A DNA stretch of 64,000 bases from Streptomyces sp. T12 (GTDB lineage: Bacteria > Actinomycetota > Actinomycetes > Streptomycetales > Streptomycetaceae). The first letter of the stretch is position 1, and every line of letters starts with the position of its first letter. A model generated the notes under the pieces. It ran no database searches. It saw only the letters and a program-made list of their open reading frames with translations, and was not told where the DNA came from. The stretch covers positions 3,038,001-3,102,000 of the forward strand of contig NZ_CP117866.1 in NCBI RefSeq assembly GCF_028736035.1, written 5' to 3'. Made by a program: the position numbers and the translations under genes. Of this stretch, positions 34,884 to 43,645 are shown piece after piece.

Positions 34884-34913
34884 TTGACACTCGCATGTGG
34901 TCGTCCCTACTGT
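34884..34913 (+). promoter_or_regulatory. Promoter of the dehydratase gene
   Basis: TTGACA at 34884-34889, an 18-nt spacer and TACTGT at 34908-34913 form a good vegetative promoter. The start of transcription would be near 34920, just before the first operator site. Confidence 0.65.
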
Positions 34914-34923
34914 CGCGACCAGC

Positions 34924-34951
34924 ATTTCGAACGAGTGACGAGATTTCGAAC
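34924..34951 (+). promoter_or_regulatory. Shared sugar-regulon operator, paired sites B
   Basis: ATTTCGAAC occurs twice in direct orientation (34924-34932 and 34943-34951), 19 bp apart, immediately downstream of the predicted start of transcription. The same 19-bp pairing occurs upstream of the GH43 operon (47700-47749). The position suits a repressor. Confidence 0.7.
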
Positions 34952-34975
34952 AGACCGAAGAGGACAGGGAGTACC

Positions 34976-36139
34976 GTGCGCATCACGGGAATCAGCACAC
35001 ACGTGGTCGGAACGCCATGGCGGAACCTGACCTACGTCCAGGTGCACACCGACGAGGGACTCACCGGCGTCGGCGAGACCCGCATGCTGGGCCACACCGA
35101 CGCGCTGCTCGGTTATCTGCACGAGGCGAAGACCAATCACATTCTCGGCTCCGACCCGTTCGCTGTCGAGGATCTCGTCAAGCGGATGAAGTACGGCGAC
35201 TACGGCCGGGCCGGCGAGATCGTGATGTCCGGCATCGCCGTGATCGAGATGGCCTGCTGGGACATCAAGGGCAAGGCGCTCGGCGTGCCGGTCTGGCAGC
35301 TGCTCGGCGGCAAGGTCACCGACAAGGTCAAGGCGTACGCAAACGGCTGGTACACCACCGAGCGGACGCCCGAGGCGTACCACAAGGCGGCCCAGAAGGT
35401 CATGGAGCGCGGTTACCGGGCGCTCAAGATCGACCCGTTCGGGACCGGCCACTTCGAGCTGGACCACGAGCAGAGCCTCTACGCGGTCTCCCTGATCGAG
35501 GCCGTGCGCGACGCCATCGGCCCGGACGCCGAGCTGATGCTGGAGATGCACGGCCGGTTCTCCCCCGCCACGGCCGTCCGCCTGGCCAAGGAGCTGGCGC
35601 CCTTCAAGCCCGCGTGGCTGGAGGAGCCGGTGCCGCCGGAGAACCTGAAGGCGCTGGAGAAGGTCGCCGCCAAGGTCGACATGCCGGTCGCCACGGGTGA
35701 GCGCATTCACGATCGCATCGAGTTCCGTGAGCTCTTCGAGAGCCAGGCCGTGGACATCATCCAGCCGGACGTCGGCCACATCGGCGGTATCTGGGAGACC
35801 CGTAAGCTGGCCGCCACCGCCGAGACGCACTACATGCTGGTCGCGCCCCACAACGTGGGCGGGCCCGTGCTGACCGCCGCCTCCCTCCAGGTCGGCTTCA
35901 CCGCCCCCAACTTCAAGATCCTTGAGCACTTCAACGACTTCGCGGACGCGGAGATCAAGAAGGTCATCAAGGGCGCCCCCCAGGTGAACCCCGAGGACGG
36001 CTGCTTCCACCTCTCCCACGAGCCCGGTCTCGGTGTGGAGCTGGACGTCGACGCCGCCGCGGAGTTCCCGCAGCAGCAGGCCCGGTTCGACCTGTGGGCC
36101 GACGGCTGGGAGCAGCGCAAGCCCAAGGGCACTGAGTGA
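34976..36139 (+). CDS. Sugar-acid dehydratase, mandelate racemase/enolase superfamily
   Basis: A 387-residue enolase-superfamily enzyme, most like D-galactonate-type dehydratases that turn aldonic acids into 2-keto-3-deoxy acids. Metal ligands are Glu190 (LEMHGRFS), Glu216 (WLEEPVPPEN) and Glu242 (TGERIHDR); the likely catalytic His residues are His192 and His292 (APHNVGGP), with KIDPFG at 151-156. DgoD proteins usually have Asp where Glu190 stands. Substrate could be galactonate, arabinonate or fuconate. GTG 34976 follows GGGAG. It heads a gene set with a zinc dehydrogenase 37 nt downstream. Confidence 0.87.
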   Translation: MRITGISTHVVGTPWRNLTYVQVHTDEGLTGVGETRMLGHTDALLGYLHEAKTNHILGSDPFAVEDLVKRMKYGDYGRAGEIVMSGIAVIEMACWDIKGKALGVPVWQLLGGKVTDKVKAYANGWYTTERTPEAYHKAAQKVMERGYRALKIDPFGTGHFELDHEQSLYAVSLIEAVRDAIGPDAELMLEMHGRFSPATAVRLAKELAPFKPAWLEEPVPPENLKALEKVAAKVDMPVATGERIHDRIEFRELFESQAVDIIQPDVGHIGGIWETRKLAATAETHYMLVAPHNVGGPVLTAASLQVGFTAPNFKILEHFNDFADAEIKKVIKGAPQVNPEDGCFHLSHEPGLGVELDVDAAAEFPQQQARFDLWADGWEQRKPKGTE

Positions 36140-36176
36140 GCGCCCACACCCGCCGGCCCGGCATCGGGAGGACCCA

Positions 36177-37181
36177 GTGAGCACCGCCGTCGTGATCGAG
36201 GCTCCGGGCGAGCACCGGCTCGTCCCGCACGAGCCCCGGCAGCCGGAAGCGGGCGAGGCCCTGGTCCGGGTGCACGCCTCGGGGATCTGCGGCAGTGACC
36301 GCGAGGTCTTCCAGGGCAACCGGCCGGAGGGGTACGTCCGCTATCCGCTCACGCCGGGCCACGAGTGGTCCGGGACGGTGGCGGCGGTCGGTGACGGCGT
36401 CCCTTCGAGCCTGGTGGGCCGCAAGGTCGTGGGCGAGGGCTTCCGTAACTGCCAGGTCTGCGACCGCTGCCACGCGGGCGAGACCACCCTGTGCACGGCG
36501 GGCTACGAGGAGACCGGCTTCACCCAGCCGGGCGCCATGGCCACCACACTCACGCTTCCGGCCCGGCTGCTGCACGTGCTGCCGGACGACGCGGATCTGA
36601 CGGCGGCGGCGCTGCTGGAGCCGGCCGCGTGCATCGCGGCCGCCGCGCTCAAGGCGAACGCGGTGCCGGGCGAACGGGTGGCCGTGGTGGGCACGGGGAC
36701 GCTCGGGATGTTCGCCGTTCAGTTCCTGAAGGCGGGCTCGCCGGCCGAGCTGCTCGTCGTGGGGACGCGTCCGGACCGGGCCGAGCTGTCGAAGCGGTTC
36801 GGCGCCACGGACTTCCGCACCAAGGACGAGGAACTCCCCGACGACTTCGACGTCGTCATCGAGACCGCCGGGTCCGCGGACGCGGCGCGCACCGCCGCCG
36901 CCCTGCTGCGCCGCGGTGGACGGCTGATCCTGACGGGCATCCCGGCGCCGGGCGCGGACGGGCTCGACCCGACCGATCTCGTCGTACGGCAGCTGGAGGT
37001 GCAGACCGTGTTCGGCGCGGCGCCGCAGGCCTGGGCGCACACCGTGCGGGTCTTCGGGGCGGGACTCCTCGACCCGCTGCCGCTGGTCACGCACGAGCTG
37101 CCGCTGGAGGAGTTCCCGCAGGCCATCGAGTTGGTGGGGTCCGGCGACCCGAAGGTCGGAAAGGTCCTGCTGCGGCCATGA
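36177..37181 (+). CDS. Zinc-dependent alcohol/sugar dehydrogenase
   Basis: A 334-residue medium-chain dehydrogenase. Catalytic zinc residues lie in ASGICGSDRE and TPGHEWSG; the structural-zinc cysteines are in CQVCDRCHAGETTLC. The cofactor site is VAVVGTGTLGMFA. Relatives oxidise polyols or sugars such as sorbitol, galactitol or L-arabinose-type substrates. The GTG start has GGGAGGA upstream. Lying just after the dehydratase, it probably oxidises the sugar or a later intermediate of the same route. It ends before a hairpin at 37196-37237. Confidence 0.88.
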   Translation: MSTAVVIEAPGEHRLVPHEPRQPEAGEALVRVHASGICGSDREVFQGNRPEGYVRYPLTPGHEWSGTVAAVGDGVPSSLVGRKVVGEGFRNCQVCDRCHAGETTLCTAGYEETGFTQPGAMATTLTLPARLLHVLPDDADLTAAALLEPAACIAAAALKANAVPGERVAVVGTGTLGMFAVQFLKAGSPAELLVVGTRPDRAELSKRFGATDFRTKDEELPDDFDVVIETAGSADAARTAAALLRRGGRLILTGIPAPGADGLDPTDLVVRQLEVQTVFGAAPQAWAHTVRVFGAGLLDPLPLVTHELPLEEFPQAIELVGSGDPKVGKVLLRP

Positions 37182-37195
37182 CACACCCCTGAGCC

Positions 37196-37237
37196 GTACG
37201 CCGGTACGGGGTACCTGACGACTTCGTACCGGCGTAC
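37196..37237 (+). terminator. Hairpin after the dehydrogenase gene
   Basis: GTACGCCGGTAC (37196-37207) pairs perfectly with 37226-37237, leaving an 18-nt loop. The long loop and absence of a U-tract make it either a terminator or an mRNA processing stem. Confidence 0.55.
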
Positions 37238-37274
37238 ACCCAAAGCCCCGCACGACCAGAGCCGCGACCCTCGT

Positions 37275-37288
37275 CCGATATATCGAAC
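37275..37288 (+). promoter_or_regulatory. Shared sugar-regulon operator, site C
   Basis: CCGATATATCGAAC, one mismatch from the site before the YtfQ-like operon, ends 14 nt before the GTG start of the unassigned gene. GATATA within it could serve as a -10 element. Confidence 0.6.
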
Positions 37289-37302
37289 ATGAAGGACAGC
37301 TT

Positions 37303-38271
37303 GTGACCGACACCAACGCTCAGACGCCACGCCGCCCCGGCGAGCAGGCGCTCGCCGCACTCGGTCTGGGGGCGCCCGCCCTCGACCCCTCCGACGCCTC
37401 TCCGCACACCTTCCCCGGCGGTGGCCGCTGGCGCACCGAGGTTCCCTCCGTGGAGGGCCCCGAGGCGCTCGGCGTGGTCCTCAAGGAGGCCTCGCGGCTC
37501 GATGTGCCGATCCACCGGATCAGCCAGGGCAGCGGTATCTGGATGCTCACCGACGCCGAGATCACCGAGATGGTGGAGGCGACCGCCGAGCGCGACATCG
37601 AGCTCTGCCTGTTCACCGGCCCGCGCGGCACCTGGGACATCGGCGGCTCCACCCGTACCGACTCCAAGGGCGGCGGGCTGCGCGCCCGGGGCCACGACGC
37701 GGTCGCCGGGTGCGTCGAGGACGCCGTACGCGCCACCGAGCTGGGCGTGAAGTGCCTCCTCGTCGCCGACGAGGGTGTGCTGTGGACGCTGCACCGGGCG
37801 CGGGCCGCGGGGATCCTGCCGGCCGACACGACGCTCAAGGTGTCGGCGCTGATCGGTCCGGTCAACCCGACGGCGTACGCCGTGTACGAGAACCTCGGCG
37901 GCGACTCGATCAACGTGCCGAGCGACCTGACACTGGATCACCTCACCGAGATCCGCCGCGTCTCCGCCGCCCCCATGGACATGTACATCGAGGCCCCCGA
38001 CGATCTGGGCGGCTACATCCGGATGTACGAGGTCGCCGAGCTGATCCGGCGCGGCGCACCGCTCTACCTGAAGTTCGGGCTCTCCAAGGCGCCCGGGATC
38101 TATCCCTACGGGCACCACATGCGGGACCTGACGCTGGCCACCGCCAAGGAACGCGTACGGCGCGGACGCCTGGCGTTGGACCTGCTCGCACGGCACGGAG
38201 CTGACGGCGATATGGCGCCTCTCGGTTCACGGCTGCCCGGGACGCTGAAGCGATTCGAAATTCCCGCATAA
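37303..38271 (+). CDS. Unassigned protein of the sugar-acid gene set
   Basis: I cannot place this 322-residue protein with confidence. Alternating strand/helix segments ([56 protein letters not shown]) suggest a TIM barrel. There is a loose resemblance to U32-type barrels. Asp, His and Glu residues are well placed for metal or sugar-acid chemistry. No signal peptide. The GTG has GAAGGA upstream and an operator of the sugar regulon just before it. It stands where a pathway aldolase or isomerase would be expected. Confidence 0.55.
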   Translation: MTDTNAQTPRRPGEQALAALGLGAPALDPSDASPHTFPGGGRWRTEVPSVEGPEALGVVLKEASRLDVPIHRISQGSGIWMLTDAEITEMVEATAERDIELCLFTGPRGTWDIGGSTRTDSKGGGLRARGHDAVAGCVEDAVRATELGVKCLLVADEGVLWTLHRARAAGILPADTTLKVSALIGPVNPTAYAVYENLGGDSINVPSDLTLDHLTEIRRVSAAPMDMYIEAPDDLGGYIRMYEVAELIRRGAPLYLKFGLSKAPGIYPYGHHMRDLTLATAKERVRRGRLALDLLARHGADGDMAPLGSRLPGTLKRFEIPA

Positions 38272-38413
38272 CGTTCCGGATAAACCCTCTTCACAGAAGA
38301 CGACGCAGTCGAACACAATCCGACACACCCTCGGTCAACCAGCACAGCCCTCGCGGCAGCGTCTTCGCATCGCCAGACCGAGCCCTGCCACACACACATC
38401 AAGGATGATGACC

Positions 38414-39526
38414 ATGCGCACTCGCAGAGCCGCACTCGCCGCCATAGCCGGAGCCGCCTCCCTCGCCCTCACCCTGTCCGCCTGTGGCCAGAGCGGTGAG
38501 GGCGGCAGCAAGGACGACGGCGGGGACGCCAAGGGCGGGACCATCGGCATCTCGATGCCGACCAAGTCCTCCGAGCGCTGGATCGCCGACGGCAAGAACG
38601 TCGTCGCGGACCTGGAGTCCAAGGGCTACAAGACCACGCTGGTCTACGGCGAGGACGACCCGGACCAGCAGGTCTCGCAGATCGAGAACCTGATCACGCA
38701 GGGCGTGAAGGCGCTGATCGTCGCGGCCATCGACAACAAGTCGATGAACAACGTGCTCCAGCAGGCCGCCGACGCCAACATCCCGGTGATCTCCTACGAC
38801 CGCCTCATCCTCGGCACCAAGAACGTCGACTACTACGCGTCGTTCGACAACGAGAAGGTCGGCGAGCTCCAGGGCAACTACATCGTCGAGAAGCTCGGCC
38901 TGAAGGACGGCTCCAAGAAGGGCCCGTTCAACATCGAGCTGTTCGCCGGCTCCAACGACGACAACAACACGCGCTACTTCTTCGGCGGCGCGATGAAGGT
39001 CCTGCAGCCCTACATCGACAAGAAGCAGCTCGTCGTCAAGTCCGGCCAGACCCAGCTGACCCAGGTCACCACCCTGCGCTGGGACGGCGGCACCGCCCAG
39101 AAGCGCATGGACGACATCCTGACCTCGAAGTACCGGTCGGGCAGGGTCGACGCGGTCCTCTCGCCGTACGACGGCATCTCCATCGGCATCCTCTCGGCGC
39201 TGAAGTCCGACGACTACGGCTCCAAGAACAAGCCGCTGCCGATCGTCACCGGTCAGGACGCCGAGGTCGCCTCGGTGAAGTCGATCATCGCCGACGAGCA
39301 GTCGATGACCGTGTACAAGGACACCCGCGAACTCGCCAAGGTGGCCTCGAACATGGTCGACGCCGCGCTCAACGGCAAGAAGCCCGAGGTCAACGACACC
39401 AAGACCTACGACAACGGCTCCAAGGTGGTCCCGGCCTACCTGCTCACGCCGGTCAGCGTCGACAAGACCAACTACAAGGAGGCGGTCGTCGACTCCGGCT
39501 ACATCAAGGAAAGCGACCTCAAGTAA
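38414..39526 (+). CDS. Multiple-sugar-binding lipoprotein, ChvE-like
   Basis: A 370-residue lipoprotein. The signal peptide ends in a lipobox (LTLSACGQ), and the mature domain resembles ChvE/XylF, binding aldoses such as arabinose, galactose or xylose ([64 protein letters not shown]). The ATG at 38414 is preferred because AAGGA lies 8 nt upstream; two ATG codons within 9 nt upstream sit in that site. It heads the second ABC importer. Confidence 0.91.
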   Translation: MRTRRAALAAIAGAASLALTLSACGQSGEGGSKDDGGDAKGGTIGISMPTKSSERWIADGKNVVADLESKGYKTTLVYGEDDPDQQVSQIENLITQGVKALIVAAIDNKSMNNVLQQAADANIPVISYDRLILGTKNVDYYASFDNEKVGELQGNYIVEKLGLKDGSKKGPFNIELFAGSNDDNNTRYFFGGAMKVLQPYIDKKQLVVKSGQTQLTQVTTLRWDGGTAQKRMDDILTSKYRSGRVDAVLSPYDGISIGILSALKSDDYGSKNKPLPIVTGQDAEVASVKSIIADEQSMTVYKDTRELAKVASNMVDAALNGKKPEVNDTKTYDNGSKVVPAYLLTPVSVDKTNYKEAVVDSGYIKESDLK

Positions 39527-39558
39527 CCACCCGCCCACTCTGATTGGAAGGCACGACC

Positions 39559-41109
39559 ATGGCGGGACCCGTCCTGGAAATGCGCTCGATCGTCAAGACC
39601 TTTCCCGGCGTCAAGGCGCTGTCGGACGTCACACTGACCGTCCAGCAGGGCGAGGTCCACGCCATCTGTGGGGAGAACGGCGCCGGTAAGTCGACCCTGA
39701 TGAAGGTCCTCTCCGGCGTCCACCCGCACGGCACCTACGAAGGGGACATCCTCTTCGAGGGAGATGTCTGCGAGTTCAAGGACATCCGGGCGAGCGAGCA
39801 CCGCGGCATCGTCATCATCCACCAGGAGCTGGCGCTGTCGCCGTTCCTCTCCCTCGCGGAGAACATCTTCCTCGGCAACGAGCACGCCAAGGGCGGGTTC
39901 ATCGACTGGCGGGAGACCCTGCGGCACGCCACCGAGCTGCTGCGCCGGGTAGGACTCAGCGACCACCCGGACACCCGCGTCGCCGACATCGGCGTGGGCA
40001 AGCAGCAGCTCGTGGAGATCGCGAAGGCGCTGTCGAAGAGGGTGAAGCTGCTCATCCTGGATGAGCCGACCGCCGCCCTGAACGACGAGGACAGCGACAA
40101 ACTCCTGGATCTGATCCTGGAGTTGAAGAAGCAGGGCATCACCTCGATCATCATCTCCCACAAGCTCAACGAGATCCGCAAGGTCGCCGACTCGGTGACG
40201 ATCCTCCGCGACGGCCAGACCATCGAGACGCTCGATGTGAAGGCGCCGGAGACCACCGAGGACCGGATCATCAGCGGGATGGTCGGCCGGGACCTGGAGC
40301 ACCGCTTCCCCGACCGCACCCCGCACGAGCCGGAGGAAGGCGCGGCCCCCGCGCTGGAGATCCGCAACTGGACCGCGCACCACCCGATCGACCAGCAGCG
40401 CAAGGTCGTCGACGACGTGTCGATCCAGGTGCGGCGCGGTGAGATCGTCGGCATCGCGGGCCTGATGGGCGCCGGCCGCACCGAGCTCGCGATGAGCGTC
40501 TTCGGGCGCACGTACGGCCGTTACGCCGGCGGCACGGTCCTCAAGGACGGCAAGGAGATCCGTACGAAGTCCGTCCCCGAGGCGGTCAAGCACGGCATCG
40601 CCTACGTCACGGAGGACCGCAAGCACTACGGCCTCAACCTCATCGACACCATCAACCGCAACATCTCGCTCAGCGCGCTGGGCAAGGTCGCCAAGCGGGG
40701 CGTGGTCGACGAGCACGAGGAGCGGCAGGTCGCCGAGGGCTTCCGCAAGTCCATGAACATCAAGGCGCCGACCGTCTTCGAACCGGTGGGCAAGCTGTCC
40801 GGCGGCAACCAGCAGAAGGTCGTCCTCAGCAAGTGGATCTTCGCCGGTCCCGATGTGCTGATCCTGGACGAGCCGACGCGTGGCATCGACGTCGGTGCCA
40901 AGTACGAGATCTACACGGTCATCGACCAGCTGGCCGCCCAGGGCAAGGCGGTCGTCTTCATCTCCTCCGAGCTGCCGGAGCTGCTCGGCATGTGTGACCG
41001 CATCTACACGATGGCCGCGGGGCGGCTGACCGGCGAGTTCTCGCGGGCCGAGGCCTCGCAGGAATCGCTGATGCGTCAGATGACAAAGGACAAAGAGGTA
41101 TCCCGATGA
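39559..41109 (+). CDS. Multiple-sugar ABC transporter ATP-binding protein (MmsA/GguA-like)
   Basis: A 516-residue tandem ATPase for monosaccharide import. The N-terminal half has [27 protein letters not shown] and [13 protein letters not shown]; the C-terminal half has [24 protein letters not shown] and [16 protein letters not shown]. The start at 39559 follows GGAAGG. It lies between the ChvE-like binding protein (33-nt gap) and the permease (4-nt overlap), forming a standard three-gene importer. Confidence 0.94.
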   Translation: MAGPVLEMRSIVKTFPGVKALSDVTLTVQQGEVHAICGENGAGKSTLMKVLSGVHPHGTYEGDILFEGDVCEFKDIRASEHRGIVIIHQELALSPFLSLAENIFLGNEHAKGGFIDWRETLRHATELLRRVGLSDHPDTRVADIGVGKQQLVEIAKALSKRVKLLILDEPTAALNDEDSDKLLDLILELKKQGITSIIISHKLNEIRKVADSVTILRDGQTIETLDVKAPETTEDRIISGMVGRDLEHRFPDRTPHEPEEGAAPALEIRNWTAHHPIDQQRKVVDDVSIQVRRGEIVGIAGLMGAGRTELAMSVFGRTYGRYAGGTVLKDGKEIRTKSVPEAVKHGIAYVTEDRKHYGLNLIDTINRNISLSALGKVAKRGVVDEHEERQVAEGFRKSMNIKAPTVFEPVGKLSGGNQQKVVLSKWIFAGPDVLILDEPTRGIDVGAKYEIYTVIDQLAAQGKAVVFISSELPELLGMCDRIYTMAAGRLTGEFSRAEASQESLMRQMTKDKEVSR

Positions 41110-42350
41110 GCACGGATGTGACCGCCAAGACCCCGGCCCCCGCGCCGCCGGGCAAGAGCGGAGGGGCCGCGGGCGACGGCCTGCTCCAGCTGGTGATGGA
41201 GGGCATGCGCCGCAACATGCGGCAGTACGGCATGCTGATCGCCCTCGGCCTGATCGTGGTGCTGTTCGCCGTGTGGACCGACGGCGACCTGCTGCTGCCG
41301 CGCAACGTCTCCAACCTGGTGCTGCAGAACAGCTACATCCTGATCCTCGCGATCGGCATGATGCTGGTCATCATCGCGGGCCACATCGACCTGTCGGTCG
41401 GCTCGTTGACGGCGTTCGTCGGCTCGATGGCGGCCGTGTTCATGGTCAAGAACGACATGCCATGGCCACTCGCCGTCCTCCTCTGCCTGGCGATGGGCGC
41501 CCTCGCGGGTGCCGCACAAGGGTTCTTCATCGCGTACGGCGGCATACCATCCTTCATCGTGACCCTCGCGGGCATGCTGATCTTCCGCGGTCTGACGGAG
41601 ATCTTCCTGGAGGGCCAGACGCTCGGCCCGTTCCCGGAGGGTCTGCAGAAGGTCTCCAACGGCTTCCTGCCCGAGGTCGGCCCGAACACCAACTACCACA
41701 ACCTCACCCTCTTGCTGGGCTTCGCGATGATCGCGTTCGTGGTCTTCCAGGAGTTCCGGGACCGCCGCCGGCAGCAGGAGTTCTCCCTCGACGTCCCGCC
41801 CTTCAAGCTGTTCCTGCTGAAGCTGGTCGCGCTCGGCGCCGCCATCCTCACGCTGACGATGCTGCTGGCCAGCTACAAGGGCGCCCCGATCGTGCTGCTC
41901 GTCCTGGGCGTGCTGCTCGTCGGCTTCGGCTACGTCATGCGCAACGCGATCATCGGCCGCCACATCTACGCCATCGGCGGCAACCTGCCCGCGGCCAAGC
42001 TGTCGGGTGTGAAGGACAAGAAGGTCACCTTCCTGGTCTTCCTGAACATGGGCATGCTCGCGGCCCTGGCGGGTCTGGTCTTCGCCGCCCGCTTCAACGC
42101 GGCCTCTCCCAAGGCCGGCCTCAACTTCGAGCTGGAGGCGATCGCGGCCTCGTTCATCGGCGGCGCGTCGATGAGCGGCGGCGTCGGTACCGTCCTCGGC
42201 GCGATCATCGGTGGCCTGGTCCTGGGCGTGCTGAACAACGGCATGAACCTCGTCGGCATCGGCACCGACTGGCAGCAGGTCATCAAGGGCCTGGTGCTGC
42301 TGGCGGCGGTCGGGTTCGACGTGTGGAACAAGCGCAAGGTCGGTTCGTAA
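41106..42350 (+). CDS. Multiple-sugar ABC transporter permease (MmsB/GguB-like)
   Basis: A 414-residue permease, longer than RbsC because of an extra loop with membrane segments after residue 190, as is typical of GguB/XylH. Key motifs are [52 protein letters not shown] and [16 protein letters not shown]. Its ATG overlaps the ATPase stop (ATGA). A hairpin follows directly, so the importer operon ends here, though the mutarotase gene 66 nt on may be reached by read-through. Confidence 0.94.
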   Translation: MSTDVTAKTPAPAPPGKSGGAAGDGLLQLVMEGMRRNMRQYGMLIALGLIVVLFAVWTDGDLLLPRNVSNLVLQNSYILILAIGMMLVIIAGHIDLSVGSLTAFVGSMAAVFMVKNDMPWPLAVLLCLAMGALAGAAQGFFIAYGGIPSFIVTLAGMLIFRGLTEIFLEGQTLGPFPEGLQKVSNGFLPEVGPNTNYHNLTLLLGFAMIAFVVFQEFRDRRRQQEFSLDVPPFKLFLLKLVALGAAILTLTMLLASYKGAPIVLLVLGVLLVGFGYVMRNAIIGRHIYAIGGNLPAAKLSGVKDKKVTFLVFLNMGMLAALAGLVFAARFNAASPKAGLNFELEAIAASFIGGASMSGGVGTVLGAIIGGLVLGVLNNGMNLVGIGTDWQQVIKGLVLLAAVGFDVWNKRKVGS

Positions 42351-42360
42351 GCGCAGCAGG

Positions 42361-42390
42361 AGGGCCCCGCCGGAAGGCGGGGCCCTGTTC
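42361..42390 (+). terminator. Terminator after the ChvE/GguAB-like operon
   Basis: An 11-bp perfect stem (42361-42371 with 42376-42386) with a GGAA loop is followed by GTTCTTTTC, close to a classical Rho-independent terminator. Confidence 0.85.
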
Positions 42391-42416
42391 TTTTCAGCGA
42401 CGGAGGCAATACGCCG

Positions 42417-43463
42417 GTGAAGTCCCTCTTCGGCAAGCTCGCCGACGGCACGGAGGTCTACAGCTGGTCGCTGGCCAACGGCGGCACGCGGATGAAGGTC
42501 CTCTCCTACGGCGGCATCGTGCAGTCCCTGGAGATCCCGGACCGCCGCGGCCGGCTCGCCAACGTCTGCCTGGGCTTCGACAACATCGAGGACTACGTCG
42601 CGGGGAGCCCGTACTTCGGCGCCCTGATCGGCCGGTACGGCAACCGCATCGGCAAGGGCCGGTTCACGCTCGACGGCAAGGCCTACCAGGTCGACGTCAA
42701 CGACGGCGCGAACAGCCTGCACGGCGGCGCCGAGGGCTTCGACAAGCACGTGTGGGACGTCGAGCCGTTCACCAAGGGCTCGGACGTCGGCCTGTACCTG
42801 TACCACACATCCGTCGACGGCGAGATGGGCTACCCGGGCACGCTCAAGGTGAAGGTGACGTACACCCTCACCAAGCACGGCGACTGGCGCATCGACTACG
42901 AGGCCACCACCGACAAGGCCACCGTCGTCAACCTCACCAGCCACGTCTACTGGAACCTCGCCGGCGAGGGCAGCGGCACGATCGAGAACCACGAGCTGAA
43001 GATCGCCGCGTCCCGCTACACCCTCGTCGACTCGGGCCTCATCCCCAGCGGTGAGCCGGCCCCGGTCGCGGGCACCCCCTTCGACTTCCGCCGCACCAAG
43101 CGAATAGGCGAGGACCTGCGCGAGGCGCACCAGCAGCTGCTGTACGCCAAGGGCATCGACCACAACTGGGTGCTCGACAAGGGCATCTCGCCGAAGCCCG
43201 AGTGGATCGCCACCGTGAAGGACCCGTCCTCCGGCCGCACCCTGCGGATGGCGACCACCGAGCCCGGCCTGCAGTTCTACTCGGGCAACTTCCTCGACGG
43301 CACCCTCGTCGGCCCGAGCGGGCGCACCTACCGGCAGGGCGACGCGCTGTGCCTGGAGACGCAGCACTTCCCGGACTCGCCGAACAGGCCGTCGTTCCCG
43401 TCGACGGTGCTGCGACCTGGGCAGACGTACCGTTCGACGACGGTGCACTCGTTCAGCCGCTGA
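42417..43463 (+). CDS. galM: Aldose 1-epimerase (galactose mutarotase), second copy
   Basis: A 348-residue aldose epimerase with the full family set: VLSYGGIVQSLEIPDRRG, IGRYGNRIGKG, the catalytic-His region LTSHVYWNLAG, and ETQHFPDSPNRP. It is a paralogue of the epimerase at 3132-4109. Placed right after the sugar importer, it would equilibrate anomers of the imported sugar. The GTG start is preceded by GGAGG. Confidence 0.92.
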   Translation: MKSLFGKLADGTEVYSWSLANGGTRMKVLSYGGIVQSLEIPDRRGRLANVCLGFDNIEDYVAGSPYFGALIGRYGNRIGKGRFTLDGKAYQVDVNDGANSLHGGAEGFDKHVWDVEPFTKGSDVGLYLYHTSVDGEMGYPGTLKVKVTYTLTKHGDWRIDYEATTDKATVVNLTSHVYWNLAGEGSGTIENHELKIAASRYTLVDSGLIPSGEPAPVAGTPFDFRRTKRIGEDLREAHQQLLYAKGIDHNWVLDKGISPKPEWIATVKDPSSGRTLRMATTEPGLQFYSGNFLDGTLVGPSGRTYRQGDALCLETQHFPDSPNRPSFPSTVLRPGQTYRSTTVHSFSR

Positions 43464-43549
43464 CGCCTGAGACATCCCCTCTGACGGATCTTCACAGGTG
43501 ACACACAAGTTCTCACCGATTTCTCAGTGGTTGAACAGCGCCACCCCAG

Positions 43550-43641
43550 CCTCCGTATGTATGGGCGGCCCGTGCTCCCCCGCGCGGGCCACCCAAGACG
43601 ACGGGCCCGGACGTCCCCGCCGGGCCCGCCCCATACGGAGG
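43550..43641 (+). promoter_or_regulatory. Leader stem that would cover the aminotransferase ribosome binding site
   Basis: CCTCCGTATG (43550-43559) is the exact complement of 43632-43641, which contains the GGAGG ribosome binding site 5 nt before the ATG at 43646. The pairing continues through GGGCGG/CCGCCC after a 3-nt bulge. Folded, the RNA would hide the ribosome binding site. Whether it is a regulated switch or a relic terminator is not known. Confidence 0.5.
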
Positions 43642-43645
43642 TTCC

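Larger units (their letters stand above)
34444..34975. other. Divergent intergenic region between lacI-type and dehydratase genes
   Basis: This 532-bp noncoding region holds, from left to right, the leader of the lacI-type gene, a LacI-type operator (34634-34651), a stretch of about 230 bp where I see no convincing gene, a -35/-10 promoter (34884-34913) and paired TTCGAA sites (34924-34951). Open frames inside it lack ribosome binding sites and recognisable products. Confidence 0.7.

Noticed and set aside
38252..38261. GATTCGAAAT near the end of the unassigned gene as another regulon operator
   Set aside because: It matches only the core TTCGAA and lies within the coding end; too weak to count with the four promoter-linked sites.
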